DNA of 11,433 bases from an uncultured Porphyromonadaceae bacterium (GTDB lineage: Bacteria > Bacteroidota > Bacteroidia > Bacteroidales > Muribaculaceae): contig CAMWKC010000047.1 in the NCBI GenBank assembly GCA_947174735.1, forward strand, positions 1 to 11,433. Reading direction: 5' to 3'. Positions 1 through 7,567 of this stretch are shown one piece after another; position 1 is the first letter of the stretch; every line of letters starts with the position of its first letter. Position numbers and translations under genes: made by a program. Below the pieces are notes generated by a model that was not told the DNA's origin, searched no databases, and saw only the letters and a program-made list of their open reading frames with translations.

Positions 1-1762
1 TCTCTATACCGAGCAAGCCGGCAGCAGCTTTGAGCGTACGCGCTACGACGGCAGAGAGAAGCAGACGCATCTCGCGGGTAGCTTTATTTTCCTCTTTCAG
101 TATAGGATAGTCGTGGTAGAACTGGTTATATTCCTTTGCAAGGTCATAACAGTAGTTAGCTATGATGGCCGGTGAATAATTACGGGCAGCCTCATCAATT
201 ACCGAAGGGAAATCAGCTACTTTCTGAATGAGCACCGATTCTTTTTCGCCGGGTATAGCATCGGGCTGACAGTTTATATCAAAATTCTCGACACGCCGTA
301 ATACTGACTGTATACGTGCATAAGTGTACTGTAGGAAAGGTCCTGTATTACCATTAAAGTCTATTGACTCTTTCGGATTGAAAAGCATATTCTTGCGAGG
401 GTCAACCTTGAGCAAAAAGTATTTCAATGCCCCCATACCTACTTTACGGGCAATCTCAGCGGCCTCAGCTGCATCCATGTCGGCATAACGTTCGGCTGAA
501 GTCTCAGCAGCATCGGCTATCATAGTGTCCATAAGGTCATCGGCATCGACTACTGTACCTTCACGGCTCTTCATCTTACCTTCAGGCAGTTCGACCATAC
601 CGTAAGAGAAATGAGTCAGTCCCTTACCCCACTCGAATCCGAGACGGTCAAGAAGAAGGGACAGCACCTGAAAATGATAATTCTGCTCGTTACCTACCAC
701 ATATACCATTTTACTTATGTCAGGATAATCACGATAACGCAACTTAGCTGTGCCTATATCCTGAGTCATATAGACTGAAGTGCCGTCGGCACGGAGCAAC
801 AGTTTATGGTCAAGCCCCTCACCTGTAAGATCAGCCCATACCGAGCCGTCTTCCTTACGGTACATCTTACCTTCTTCAAGCCCCTTCAGAACAAGGTCTT
901 TGCCTTCAAGGTATGTATCCGACTCATAATATATCTTATCAAAATTAACACCTAAACGACGGTAAGTTTCGTCAAAACCTGCGTATACCCACGAATTCAT
1001 CATCTCCCAGAGACGACGTACCTCAGGATCACCGGCCTCCCACGCACGCAGCATCTCACGAGCTTCTTTAATAAGAGGTGCCTCAGCCTTGGCTTGTTCC
1101 TCAGTCATGCCCTGCGCCATGAGTTCCAATATCTGCTCCTTATAATGCTTATCAAAGAGCACATAAAAGTCGCCAATAAGGTGGTCGCCCTTCTTACCGG
1201 CTTTTTCAGGAGTTATACCGTTTCCCCATTTCTGCCATGCAAGCATTGATTTGCAGATATGTATGCCACGGTCATTGACTATGTTGGTTTTGACCACACG
1301 CATACCGTCAGCTTCCAATATCGAAGCCAGCGAGTAACCGAGCAAATTATTACGTACATGGCCCAAATGAAGAGGCTTATTAGTATTGGGAGAAGAATAT
1401 TCCACCATTACAAGAGGTGACTCTTCAGTGACAGGTCTGAAGCCGAAATTCGGATTAGCTGCTATGCCATGTAGCAAATCAAGCCAGAAAGCGGGATTGA
1501 CAGTAATATTAAGAAAACCCTTTACGGCATTAAAAGCCGATACGGCATCAACGTTCTCCACAAGCCATTCACCTATTTCGACAGCAGTGGGCTCGGGTCC
1601 CTTATGTGAGGCTTTAAGATAGGGGAATACTACTACAGTGAGGTTGCCTTCAAACTCTTTACGGGTAGCCTGTACCTGTACGGTATCGGGATTAACCTCG
1701 GCACCGTATAATGCTTTCAGGGCATCAGCTACGCCCCGGGCTATGATATGTTCTATTGTCAT
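1..1762 (-). CDS. argS: Arginyl-tRNA synthetase (C-terminal end beyond window)
   Basis: Cytoplasmic class I aminoacyl-tRNA synthetase that charges tRNA-Arg with arginine using ATP. The reverse strand reads open from ATG at 1762 to base 1, giving 587 codons. The family usually has close to 600 residues in this phylum, so probably only about ten codons are missing. An N-terminal Arg-tRNA-binding domain (about residues 1-110) leads into the catalytic core. The class I signature is SPNTNKPLHLGHVRN, with HLGH at residues 132-135. The KMSKS-equivalent loop is GKMKSREGTVVDADD, with KMKSR at 396-400. The DALR-type anticodon-binding domain follows, with FNGNTGPFLQYTYARIQ at its start. The chosen ATG gives the normal N-terminus (MTIEHIIARGVADAL). 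The gene has its own probable promoter and lies downstream of HU on the same strand, separated by a strong hairpin. Identification is secure. Confidence 0.97.
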   Translation of the reverse strand, partial: MTIEHIIARGVADALKALYGAEVNPDTVQVQATRKEFEGNLTVVVFPYLKASHKGPEPTAVEIGEWLVENVDAVSAFNAVKGFLNITVNPAFWLDLLHGIAANPNFGFRPVTEESPLVMVEYSSPNTNKPLHLGHVRNNLLGYSLASILEADGMRVVKTNIVNDRGIHICKSMLAWQKWGNGITPEKAGKKGDHLIGDFYVLFDKHYKEQILELMAQGMTEEQAKAEAPLIKEAREMLRAWEAGDPEVRRLWEMMNSWVYAGFDETYRRLGVNFDKIYYESDTYLEGKDLVLKGLEEGKMYRKEDGSVWADLTGEGLDHKLLLRADGTSVYMTQDIGTAKLRYRDYPDISKMVYVVGNEQNYHFQVLSLLLDRLGFEWGKGLTHFSYGMVELPEGKMKSREGTVVDADDLMDTMIADAAETSAERYADMDAAEAAEIARKVGMGALKYFLLKVDPRKNMLFNPKESIDFNGNTGPFLQYTYARIQSVLRRVENFDINCQPDAIPGEKESVLIQKVADFPSVIDEAARNYSPAIIANYCYDLAKEYNQFYHDYPILKEENKATREMRLLLSAVVARTLKAAAGLLGIE

Positions 1763-1813
1763 CTTGATGATAAATGTGCTGAAAAAAAGATGTCAGCTAA
1801 TTGTTTTAAGCTG

Positions 1814-1821
1814 CAAAGTTA
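1814..1821 (-). promoter_or_regulatory. Probable -7 promoter element of argS (TAACTTTG)
   Basis: On the minus strand this 8-mer matches the Bacteroidota -7 consensus TAnnTTTG exactly. It lies about 50 nt upstream of the argS ATG, between the HU terminator hairpin and argS, which is where a dedicated argS promoter should be. Transcription would start a few bases downstream, leaving a 5' leader of about 45-50 nt. The expected TTTG-type -33 box is not clear at the usual spacing, so the call rests on the -7 match and position. Confidence 0.5.
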
Positions 1822-1855
1822 ATAAAAATACCTGTCATTTTAACGTTTCACTCTC

Positions 1856-1912
1856 TGTAAAAACACGCACAGGCGCTCACTCTGAGAGTGAGCGCCTGTG
1901 CGTGTTTTTACA
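1856..1912 (-). terminator. Very long perfect hairpin, likely terminator of the HU gene
   Basis: Bases 1856-1883 and 1885-1912 are exact reverse complements: 28-bp arms around a single central base. The core is GC-rich (cgcacaggcgctcactct). The outer ends carry A5 on one side and T5 on the other, so both strands show a stem closing in a short T-run. It begins 26 nt downstream of the HU stop codon on the minus strand, fitting an intrinsic terminator that insulates argS from HU transcription. Because it is symmetric it could also stop plus-strand transcription, though no plus-strand gene ends here. Confidence 0.75.
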
Positions 1913-1938
1913 AGTACGTTGCCTAAGACAAGGATAGT

Positions 1939-2202
1939 TTATTTACCAAGCTGATCAGCGGGTTTAAACTTAACCACCTTACGGGCCGGTATCTGGATCT
2001 GCTCCTTAGTACGGGGGTTAACACCTGTACGGGCTTCTTTCTCCTGTACAGAGAATGTACCGAATCCGATGAGCTGAACCTTATCACCATTGGCAAGAGC
2101 CTGCTCAATAGACTCGAGAGTTGCGTCCAAAGCTGCCTTGGCAGCTACTTTGTTAATGCCGGCCTTAGCGGCGATTTCATTTACAAGATCTGTTCTGTTC
2201 AT
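1939..2202 (-). CDS. HU family DNA-binding protein
   Basis: Small nucleoid protein of 87 residues that binds and bends DNA as a dimer. The N-terminal helical dimerisation part (MNRTDLVNEIAAKAGINK, residues 1-45) is followed by the family core GFGTFSV (46-52). The beta-arm carries the DNA-intercalating tip NPRT (62-65) after EARTGV, and the C-terminus ends in ARKVVKFKPADQLGK. Length and all motifs are typical of the HU/IHF family; the short regular form without extra tails favours HU over IHF. It is transcribed alone on the minus strand, divergently from the rhomboid operon, and ends in a strong hairpin. I could not find a clear TAnnTTTG promoter element upstream of it. Bacteroidota carry several HU paralogues, so I give no specific symbol. 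Confidence 0.95.
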   Translation of the reverse strand: MNRTDLVNEIAAKAGINKVAAKAALDATLESIEQALANGDKVQLIGFGTFSVQEKEARTGVNPRTKEQIQIPARKVVKFKPADQLGK

Positions 2203-2416
2203 AATTGCAATCCTGAATATACTGCGGTTTATAATTTAATTATCAGGTTTAGCCAGATAACGGTACAGGTACAAGCCCATAAAAGAACCGGCAACCGGAA
2301 CCACTGACAAACCCGATGTTAATAGAACAACAAACGAAAGGGCCGAATATTCCTAAAGATAAGTAAAAAAATACTTATTTCCTCTCCGGAGTGTGGTTCA
2401 TACAAAGTGTTTTTGT

Positions 2417-2424
2417 TAAATTTG
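2417..2424 (+). promoter_or_regulatory. Probable -7 promoter element of the rhomboid operon (TAAATTTG)
   Basis: An exact match to the Bacteroidota -7 consensus TAnnTTTG lies only 4 nt before the rhomboid ATG at 2429. With this consensus, transcription starts a few bases downstream of the last G, at or next to the ATG, which would give a leaderless mRNA. No TTTG is visible at the -33 position (around 2393-2398 the sequence is gtggttc), so the promoter is only half supported. The 226-bp region between the HU and rhomboid starts (2203-2428) holds no gene that I can support. Confidence 0.45.
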
Positions 2425-2428
2425 CGCC

Positions 2429-3184
2429 ATGTTTAGACAATCATTCAACGGCTGGTGGAGCTCAATGCCCCCGGTCACAAAAAATCTGATCATCATAAAT
2501 TTTCTGGTGTGGCTGGTAGAGATATGTCTGCCGGGTTTCAGCAATACTCTGATGCGTTATGCCGGACTGCATTATGTCGGGGCGTCCGACTTCAATCCGG
2601 CACAGATAGTGACATATATATTTATGCACTCGCGCAGCACGCTGACGCACATACTATTTAACATGTTCACACTATGGATGTTCGGACGTATACTCGAACA
2701 GGTGTGGGGTTCCAAACGTTTTCTGATATATTACATGGTATGCGGTGTAGGGGCGGCTCTTGTACAGGAAGGCGTATGGGCACTGACGTGGGAACATGAT
2801 TACATCTCCGGTATTGCCATGCTGAATGGTTTGAGCTATGATAATATGCACGAAGCGGTAGCTATGAATCCGGCCCATTTCCAGAACGGTATAGAACAAT
2901 ACCAGAACATGCTGGTAACTATAGGCGCTTCAGGAGCCGTATTCGGCCTTCTGTTAGGCTTTGCCTTTGTATTTCCCGACATGCCCATGTATCTTTTCTT
3001 TATACCGGTACCCATAAAGGCCAAGTATATGGTACTCGGCTACGGTGTACTTGAATTTTTCCTCGGCGTGACCCGTTCGGCTGACACAGTAGCGCATTTC
3101 GCTCACCTTGGCGGACTGATATTCGGTCTCATCATACTGCTCTACTGGCGAAAAAAAGGCACATTGCGCGGAGGATATTTCTGA
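2429..3184 (+). CDS. Rhomboid family intramembrane serine protease
   Basis: Polytopic inner-membrane protease of 251 residues that would cleave transmembrane substrates within the bilayer. Hydrophobic segments lie at about residues 18-35, 58-66/72-90, 98-115, 162-182, 186-212 and 222-240, consistent with a six-helix rhomboid core. Family motifs are complete: HxxxN in the second core helix (H74, N78), the nucleophile in GASGAVFG (S168) and the catalytic base in VAHFAHLGG (H226). All catalytic residues are present, so it should be active. A polar stretch of about 45 residues (115-160) sits before the GASG helix as an enlarged loop. It is the first gene of a tight plus-strand run, 7 nt before an EEP-family membrane protein. 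Its substrate is unknown. Confidence 0.94.
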   Translation: MFRQSFNGWWSSMPPVTKNLIIINFLVWLVEICLPGFSNTLMRYAGLHYVGASDFNPAQIVTYIFMHSRSTLTHILFNMFTLWMFGRILEQVWGSKRFLIYYMVCGVGAALVQEGVWALTWEHDYISGIAMLNGLSYDNMHEAVAMNPAHFQNGIEQYQNMLVTIGASGAVFGLLLGFAFVFPDMPMYLFFIPVPIKAKYMVLGYGVLEFFLGVTRSADTVAHFAHLGGLIFGLIILLYWRKKGTLRGGYF

Positions 3185-3191
3185 AAAAACT

Positions 3192-4298
3192 ATGAAACTA
3201 CCCATAATAAGTCCGCTTATACGCATGGCGTTGCGCATACTGTCGGTTGCCTTATTCCTGCTGACTATATTGTCGGCATACGGTGGCCACATCAATCCGC
3301 GCTATTTTGCCATACCTTCAATACTGACTCTGGCACTCCCCTATTTCGCCGGAGCCACTATACTCTGTACAATCTGGTGGGCCATAGCCTCACGCTTTGT
3401 GTTCACAGCTTTAGGAGTGCTTACCATACTGGCATGTCTGAGTCCGCTAAGTCATGCCTTCCCGATAGGTTCAGCCAAAGATGCACCCGAAGGAAGCACT
3501 ACCTTCTCAGTAATGACATTCAACATCATCCACACCTACGATACACGACAACCTGAAGCACCGGGGAACCGTTCGGTCAATTTCCTTATAGATTCCGGAG
3601 CTGACATTATCTGTATGCAGGAAGTGGAACGATGGAGCGAACGTGAGTTACCTAATTTCACTTCCGACCTACGTGACAGTCTGTTCAGCGCCTATCCGTA
3701 TCGTGCCGGTGATGAACGCGCAGGCGAAGATCTGAAAGTTATCTCCAAATATCCTGTCAGTCTCGTAGGCCGCGGTGCCTACGACTCAGGCGGACGAGCC
3801 AGGCTTAACTTATACCGCGTTAACATAAAGGGTCATCTGCTGCACATTATAAATGTACATCTCGACTCCTATCAGCTCTCTGAAGACGAGCGTGAAGTAG
3901 TTACCGAAATACGCGGTGTCAAATCAGCTAAGCGTAGTCTGGCCGAACTCAAAGGCTCTATACGCGGTAAGCTGTCGGAATCATTCCGAAAGAGAGCCGA
4001 ACGTGCCTCTATCGTACGCGAGTGGATAGACACCATCAAAGGACCGCTTATAGTATGCGGTGACTTTAATGATGTACCTGAATCCTGGGCTTACCGTACT
4101 ATACGCGGCGAAGACCTGCGCGATGCCTACGCCGAGACTAATCTCGGTCCGACCTATACCTACAATGAGCACCTGTTTCTGTTCCATATAGACCAGATGC
4201 TCTACCGTGGTCCAATCGAAGCGCTGAAAGTGAAACGTAGCTCATTCGATGCCTCCGACCATTATCCATTGATGGGTCATTTCGCATTTACCGACTGA
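3192..4298 (+). CDS. Membrane-anchored endonuclease/exonuclease/phosphatase (EEP) family protein
   Basis: Protein of 368 residues with three N-terminal hydrophobic segments (about 12-31, 40-60 and 67-86) followed by an EEP (DNase I-like) metal-dependent phosphoesterase domain (about 104-366). Catalytic motifs are present: MTFNI (N111), CMQEVE (metal-binding E144), NVHLDS (H223), GDFND (D291, N293), IDQML and SDHYPLM (D356, H357). Between NVHLDS and GDFND lies a highly charged, probably helical insert (about 226-278). With three membrane segments the catalytic domain is likely outside the cytoplasm, but the topology is inferred. The EEP superfamily includes nucleases, lipid phosphatases and sphingomyelinases, so the substrate cannot be assigned. 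It starts 7 nt after the rhomboid gene, implying co-transcription. Confidence 0.92.
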   Translation: MKLPIISPLIRMALRILSVALFLLTILSAYGGHINPRYFAIPSILTLALPYFAGATILCTIWWAIASRFVFTALGVLTILACLSPLSHAFPIGSAKDAPEGSTTFSVMTFNIIHTYDTRQPEAPGNRSVNFLIDSGADIICMQEVERWSERELPNFTSDLRDSLFSAYPYRAGDERAGEDLKVISKYPVSLVGRGAYDSGGRARLNLYRVNIKGHLLHIINVHLDSYQLSEDEREVVTEIRGVKSAKRSLAELKGSIRGKLSESFRKRAERASIVREWIDTIKGPLIVCGDFNDVPESWAYRTIRGEDLRDAYAETNLGPTYTYNEHLFLFHIDQMLYRGPIEALKVKRSSFDASDHYPLMGHFAFTD

Positions 4299-4324
4299 AT
4301 TGAGACTTTACCTAACTAAATGAT

Positions 4325-6469
4325 ATGACTAAAAAAAGTTTGCTCACCCTGGCCGCATCGGCACTGATGCTGGCGGCCCCAATCACGAATGCCATGGCTG
4401 ACACAAATCCATTTCTGCAGCCCTACAACACGCAGTTCGAGATTCCGCCTTTCAGCGAAATCAAGACTTCTGATTTCATACCCGCCATAAAGAAAGGTAT
4501 AGAGGAACAGAAGCAGAATATCTTCAACATAGTACGCAACCGTGCTGTGCCTGACTTTGACAATACCATTCTGCCGCTCGAAAATCTCAGTCCCATACTG
4601 GAGCGTGTAGCATCGGTATTCTATCATTATGATAGCGCCCTCTCTACCGATGAGTTTGCAACAATGGCTGAAGAGGCTATACCGCTGCTTAACGAAGCTC
4701 AGAATCAGCTCATACTGGATGATCTGCTGTTTCAGCGCATCAAGCAGGTCTATGACAGCCGCGACCGTCTGGGTCTGACACCGGTACAGAAGCGTGTAGT
4801 CGAAAAATATTACCGTCAGTTTGCCGAGCAAGGAGCTGCTCTGCCGGCAGATAAGAAAGCCGAGCTGGTACGTGTCAATGACGAACTGTCAAAACTTTTT
4901 ATACAGTACAACAAGAATCTTCTGAACGCTACCAACTCCTTCTTCGTCACCGTCTATGACAAAGCTGACCTCGCCGGACTGCCTGAATCGTCTATCGCAC
5001 AGGCAGCAGAAGAGGCCAAAGCCCGCGGTCTTGACGGACTTTGGGTATTCACTCTACATGCACCCAGCCGTCTGCCGGTGCTTCAGAGCGCCGATAACCG
5101 TGGCCTGCGCGAGGCTATATACAAAGGATACACAACTCTTGCCTCATACGGAGCCAATAATAATTATCCTGTTATACAGCAGATAATTAAGCTACGCGCT
5201 GAAAAAGCACGTATCATGGGCTTTGATAACTTCGCACAGATGATGACTTCACGTGTGATGGCTAAAACGCCCGAAGCTGCTGAACAGCTTCTGTTACAGG
5301 TATTCGAACCGGCTGTCAAGCGCTCAGCTGAGGAAGTAGCCGACATGCAGGCTCTTGCCGATGCTGAAGGTGCCGGTATCAAAATAGCACCGTGGGATTA
5401 CTATTATTATGCCGGCAAGGTAAAGAAACAGAAATTTGATCTTGACGAAAATGACGTGCGTCCGTACTTCGCTCTCGACAATGTGCTCAAGGGTCTGTTC
5501 CTTGCTGCTGAACGTCTCTATGGTATAAAGATGGTCGAACTTCCCGATGCACCCAAGTATATGGATGAAGTAACTGTCTATGACGTTCAGGATGCCAAGA
5601 CAGGAGAGCACATTTCAGTATTCATGACTGATTATTTCCCCCGTGACTCCAAGCGTCAGGGTGCATGGATGGAACAGATGCAGAGTGCCGGTCTCTATGG
5701 CGACGGTACCATGAAGCGTCCTATCGTATATAATATAGGTAACTTTACACGTCCGGCCGGTGACACTCCTGCCCTGCTGACTATCGATGAGGTAGAGACT
5801 ACGTTCCATGAGTTCGGTCATGCACTTCAGGGTATGCTGAGCCGTGCACCTTATAAAAGCATAGCCGGTACAAACGTAGACCGTGATTATGTAGAACTCT
5901 GCTCACAGATTAACGAACATTGGGCTTTCACACCCGAATTGCTTAAAGAATACGCACGTCACTACAAAACAGGAGAAGTCATCCCCGACGAACTCATAGC
6001 CAAGCTGGAAGCTTCAGGCAAATTCAATCAAGGCTTCTCTACCACAGAGCTTGCCGGAGCTGCATTGCTTGACCTTTACTGGGGTGAGAATGACGGAACA
6101 GATACTGATGTAGCCGGCTTTGAGGAAAAAATAGCCAAACGCATCGGTATGCCTGAAGAAATAACCTTCCGTTACCGTTCACCTTACTTCAAACACATAT
6201 TTGGTGATGACGGCTATGCTTCCGGTTACTATACTTATCTCTGGGCTCAGGTGCTCGAAGCCGATGGTTGGGAAATGTTTGAAGAAAACGGTGTATTCGA
6301 CCCCAAGACAGCAGCTTCCTTCAAGAAGAATATACTTGAAAGCGGTGATACCGAGGACGCAATGGTACTCTTCAAGCGCTTCCGCGGCCATGAACCTGAT
6401 GTACACGCTCTGCTTCGCCTGCGCGGTTTCGAAGAAAAACAGCCGGCTAAGAAATCCAAAAAGAAATAA
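4325..6469 (+). CDS. dcp: Exported M3 family zinc peptidase, peptidyl-dipeptidase Dcp type
   Basis: Zinc metallopeptidase of 714 residues that by family would release dipeptides from the C-termini of oligopeptides. The first 25 residues (MTKKSLLTLAASALMLAAPITNAMA) form a clear signal peptide, so it acts in the periplasm or outside the cell. The long helical N-terminal half is typical of M3. The zinc site is HEFGHALQG with H495, E496 and H499; the third ligand, E524 in RDYVELCSQINEHW, lies 25 residues further on, the same spacing as in E. coli Dcp. The substrate-binding region near GYASGYYTYLWAQVLEADG is conserved. Size matches Dcp (about 680-720). An extra lysine-rich tail (KQPAKKSKKK) extends past the usual ending. 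It lies 26 nt after the EEP gene and 9 nt before ribD. Dcp and oligopeptidase A are hard to separate by eye, but the motif context favours Dcp. Confidence 0.93.
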   Translation: MTKKSLLTLAASALMLAAPITNAMADTNPFLQPYNTQFEIPPFSEIKTSDFIPAIKKGIEEQKQNIFNIVRNRAVPDFDNTILPLENLSPILERVASVFYHYDSALSTDEFATMAEEAIPLLNEAQNQLILDDLLFQRIKQVYDSRDRLGLTPVQKRVVEKYYRQFAEQGAALPADKKAELVRVNDELSKLFIQYNKNLLNATNSFFVTVYDKADLAGLPESSIAQAAEEAKARGLDGLWVFTLHAPSRLPVLQSADNRGLREAIYKGYTTLASYGANNNYPVIQQIIKLRAEKARIMGFDNFAQMMTSRVMAKTPEAAEQLLLQVFEPAVKRSAEEVADMQALADAEGAGIKIAPWDYYYYAGKVKKQKFDLDENDVRPYFALDNVLKGLFLAAERLYGIKMVELPDAPKYMDEVTVYDVQDAKTGEHISVFMTDYFPRDSKRQGAWMEQMQSAGLYGDGTMKRPIVYNIGNFTRPAGDTPALLTIDEVETTFHEFGHALQGMLSRAPYKSIAGTNVDRDYVELCSQINEHWAFTPELLKEYARHYKTGEVIPDELIAKLEASGKFNQGFSTTELAGAALLDLYWGENDGTDTDVAGFEEKIAKRIGMPEEITFRYRSPYFKHIFGDDGYASGYYTYLWAQVLEADGWEMFEENGVFDPKTAASFKKNILESGDTEDAMVLFKRFRGHEPDVHALLRLRGFEEKQPAKKSKKK

Positions 6470-6478
6470 ATACTCAAT

Positions 6479-7453
6479 ATGTCCGCAACCGCCACTGACA
6501 GCGCAATGATGCACCGCGCTCTGCAGCTGGCACGTCTCGGCGCCGGCCATGTGTCACCCAATCCCATGGTCGGCGCCGTTATTACTGCCGCTGACGGACG
6601 TATTATTGGCGAAGGCTGGCATCGACGTTACGGTTCCGGTCATGCTGAAGTCAACGCTGTGGCATCGGTAAGTGAAACCGATCGTCACTTGTTGCCTGAA
6701 TCCACTATCTATGTCACTCTTGAACCATGTTCACATTACGGTAAGACTCCGCCCTGTGCAAAACTCTTAATAGACAATCACCTGCGGAGAGTGGTAATAG
6801 GGGCTTCCGATCCTAATCCGCTCGTAAGCGGCCGAGGAGTCAGAATGTTACGCGAAGCCGGCATAGAGGTTACCGAAGGTGTGTTAGCAGATGAGTGCCG
6901 TGCCCTTAATTCACGTTTTATGACCGCACAGATACTCGGACGACCACACATAACTCTGAAGTGGGCTCAAAGTGCCGATGGTTACATGGCTGCTACCGAC
7001 AACGATGGCAAACCGTATCCGGTGCAATTTTCAACTCCTGTTACAGCACTTGACGTACACCGTCTGCGTGCTGTAAGCGATGCCATAATGGTAGGAACCG
7101 AAACACTCCTTGCTGACAATCCGTCCCTTAATACACGTCTATGGCCAGGAAGTTCACCGCGCCCTGTACTGTTTAAGTCAGAAAGACTGCCGCATTATGC
7201 CACAGTGATGCAGCGCAATCCTATATTACTTGACCCTAACAGACCGTTAGAAGACAACATGCATTCGCTTTGGACCGATTACGGTATATCCTCACTTATC
7301 GTAGAAGGCGGACCCACCCTGCTACGTTCATTTATAGAAGCCGGACTTTATGATCGTATCCGTGTGGAAACTTCCGATAAAATACTCGGTTCAGGTATTA
7401 TGGCTCCGAAAGAACTGAAAAATATGCCTACCCATACACTAAAACTAACTTAA
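6479..7453 (+). CDS. ribD: Bifunctional riboflavin biosynthesis protein RibD (deaminase/reductase), apparently short C-terminus
   Basis: Cytoplasmic enzyme for two early riboflavin steps: deamination of the pyrimidine intermediate derived from GTP, then NADPH-dependent reduction of its ribosyl side chain. The N-terminal deaminase domain (1-145) has the zinc/proton-shuttle motif HAEVNA (H55, E57) and PCSHYGKTPPC (C84, C93). The reductase domain (about 155-324) has LKWAQSADGYMA, VSDAIMVGTETLLADNPSLNTR (split pattern, 199-220) and VEGGPTLL (275-282). The product of 324 residues is shorter than the usual 340-370 and stops just after the APKEL segment. After the TAA, the same frame continues with codons resembling the normal RibD end (see findings). 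It lies 9 nt after the M3 peptidase gene and is followed by a terminator, so it closes this operon. No FMN riboswitch is visible. Confidence 0.94.
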   Translation: MSATATDSAMMHRALQLARLGAGHVSPNPMVGAVITAADGRIIGEGWHRRYGSGHAEVNAVASVSETDRHLLPESTIYVTLEPCSHYGKTPPCAKLLIDNHLRRVVIGASDPNPLVSGRGVRMLREAGIEVTEGVLADECRALNSRFMTAQILGRPHITLKWAQSADGYMAATDNDGKPYPVQFSTPVTALDVHRLRAVSDAIMVGTETLLADNPSLNTRLWPGSSPRPVLFKSERLPHYATVMQRNPILLDPNRPLEDNMHSLWTDYGISSLIVEGGPTLLRSFIEAGLYDRIRVETSDKILGSGIMAPKELKNMPTHTLKLT

Positions 7454-7488
7454 AGGTGTAGTGACAAAGAGGGCAAAGACTTGTTAAA

Positions 7489-7544
7489 AAGCTATAAAAA
7501 ACGTATCAAGTTCAAAAAGCACGTTTTTTATAGCTTCTTTTTTT
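7489..7544 (+). terminator. Intrinsic terminator after ribD
   Basis: Arms 7489-7504 and 7521-7536 (aagctataaaaaacgt and its exact complement) form a 16-bp stem with a 16-nt loop. A run of seven T lies at 7538-7544. The stem is AT-rich, but its length and the T-run fit rho-independent termination of the rhomboid-EEP-dcp-ribD operon. The mirror A-run before the stem means it could also work on the other strand. It sits just before the promoter of the next operon. Confidence 0.75.
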
Positions 7545-7555
7545 CCGAGAAATGC

Positions 7556-7563
7556 TAATTTTG
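7556..7563 (+). promoter_or_regulatory. Probable -7 promoter element of the envelope operon (TAATTTTG)
   Basis: Exact match to the Bacteroidota -7 consensus TAnnTTTG, placed 12 nt after the T-run of the ribD terminator and about 95 nt before the lipoprotein start. Upstream at the -33 position the sequence is T-rich (cttctttttttcc) without a clean TTTG. Transcription would begin near 7568 and drive the DUF6242-DUF6089-uppS-bamA unit. Confidence 0.5.
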
Positions 7564-7567
7564 CAAG

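Noticed and set aside
1638..1937. Plus-strand open frame of 99 codons over the argS start and the hairpin
   Set aside because: It is the complement of the argS N-terminus plus the terminator palindrome; the predicted peptide has no coherent pattern.
2359..2378. Small AT-rich inverted repeat (ataagta, A6, tacttat) upstream of the rhomboid promoter
   Set aside because: Seven-base AT-only arms are easily produced by chance, with no second copy nearby to suggest an operator.
4316..4831. Minus-strand open frame of 171 codons inside the M3 peptidase gene
   Set aside because: It is fully antisense to a clear dcp gene, has no recognisable motif and a composition typical of the complement of a coding frame.
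6479..7453. A compact defence or mobile system in the operon containing the M3 peptidase and ribD
   Set aside because: All genes are housekeeping or common envelope families with uniform codon use. I see no integrase, transposase, toxin-antitoxin pair, direct repeats or attachment site.
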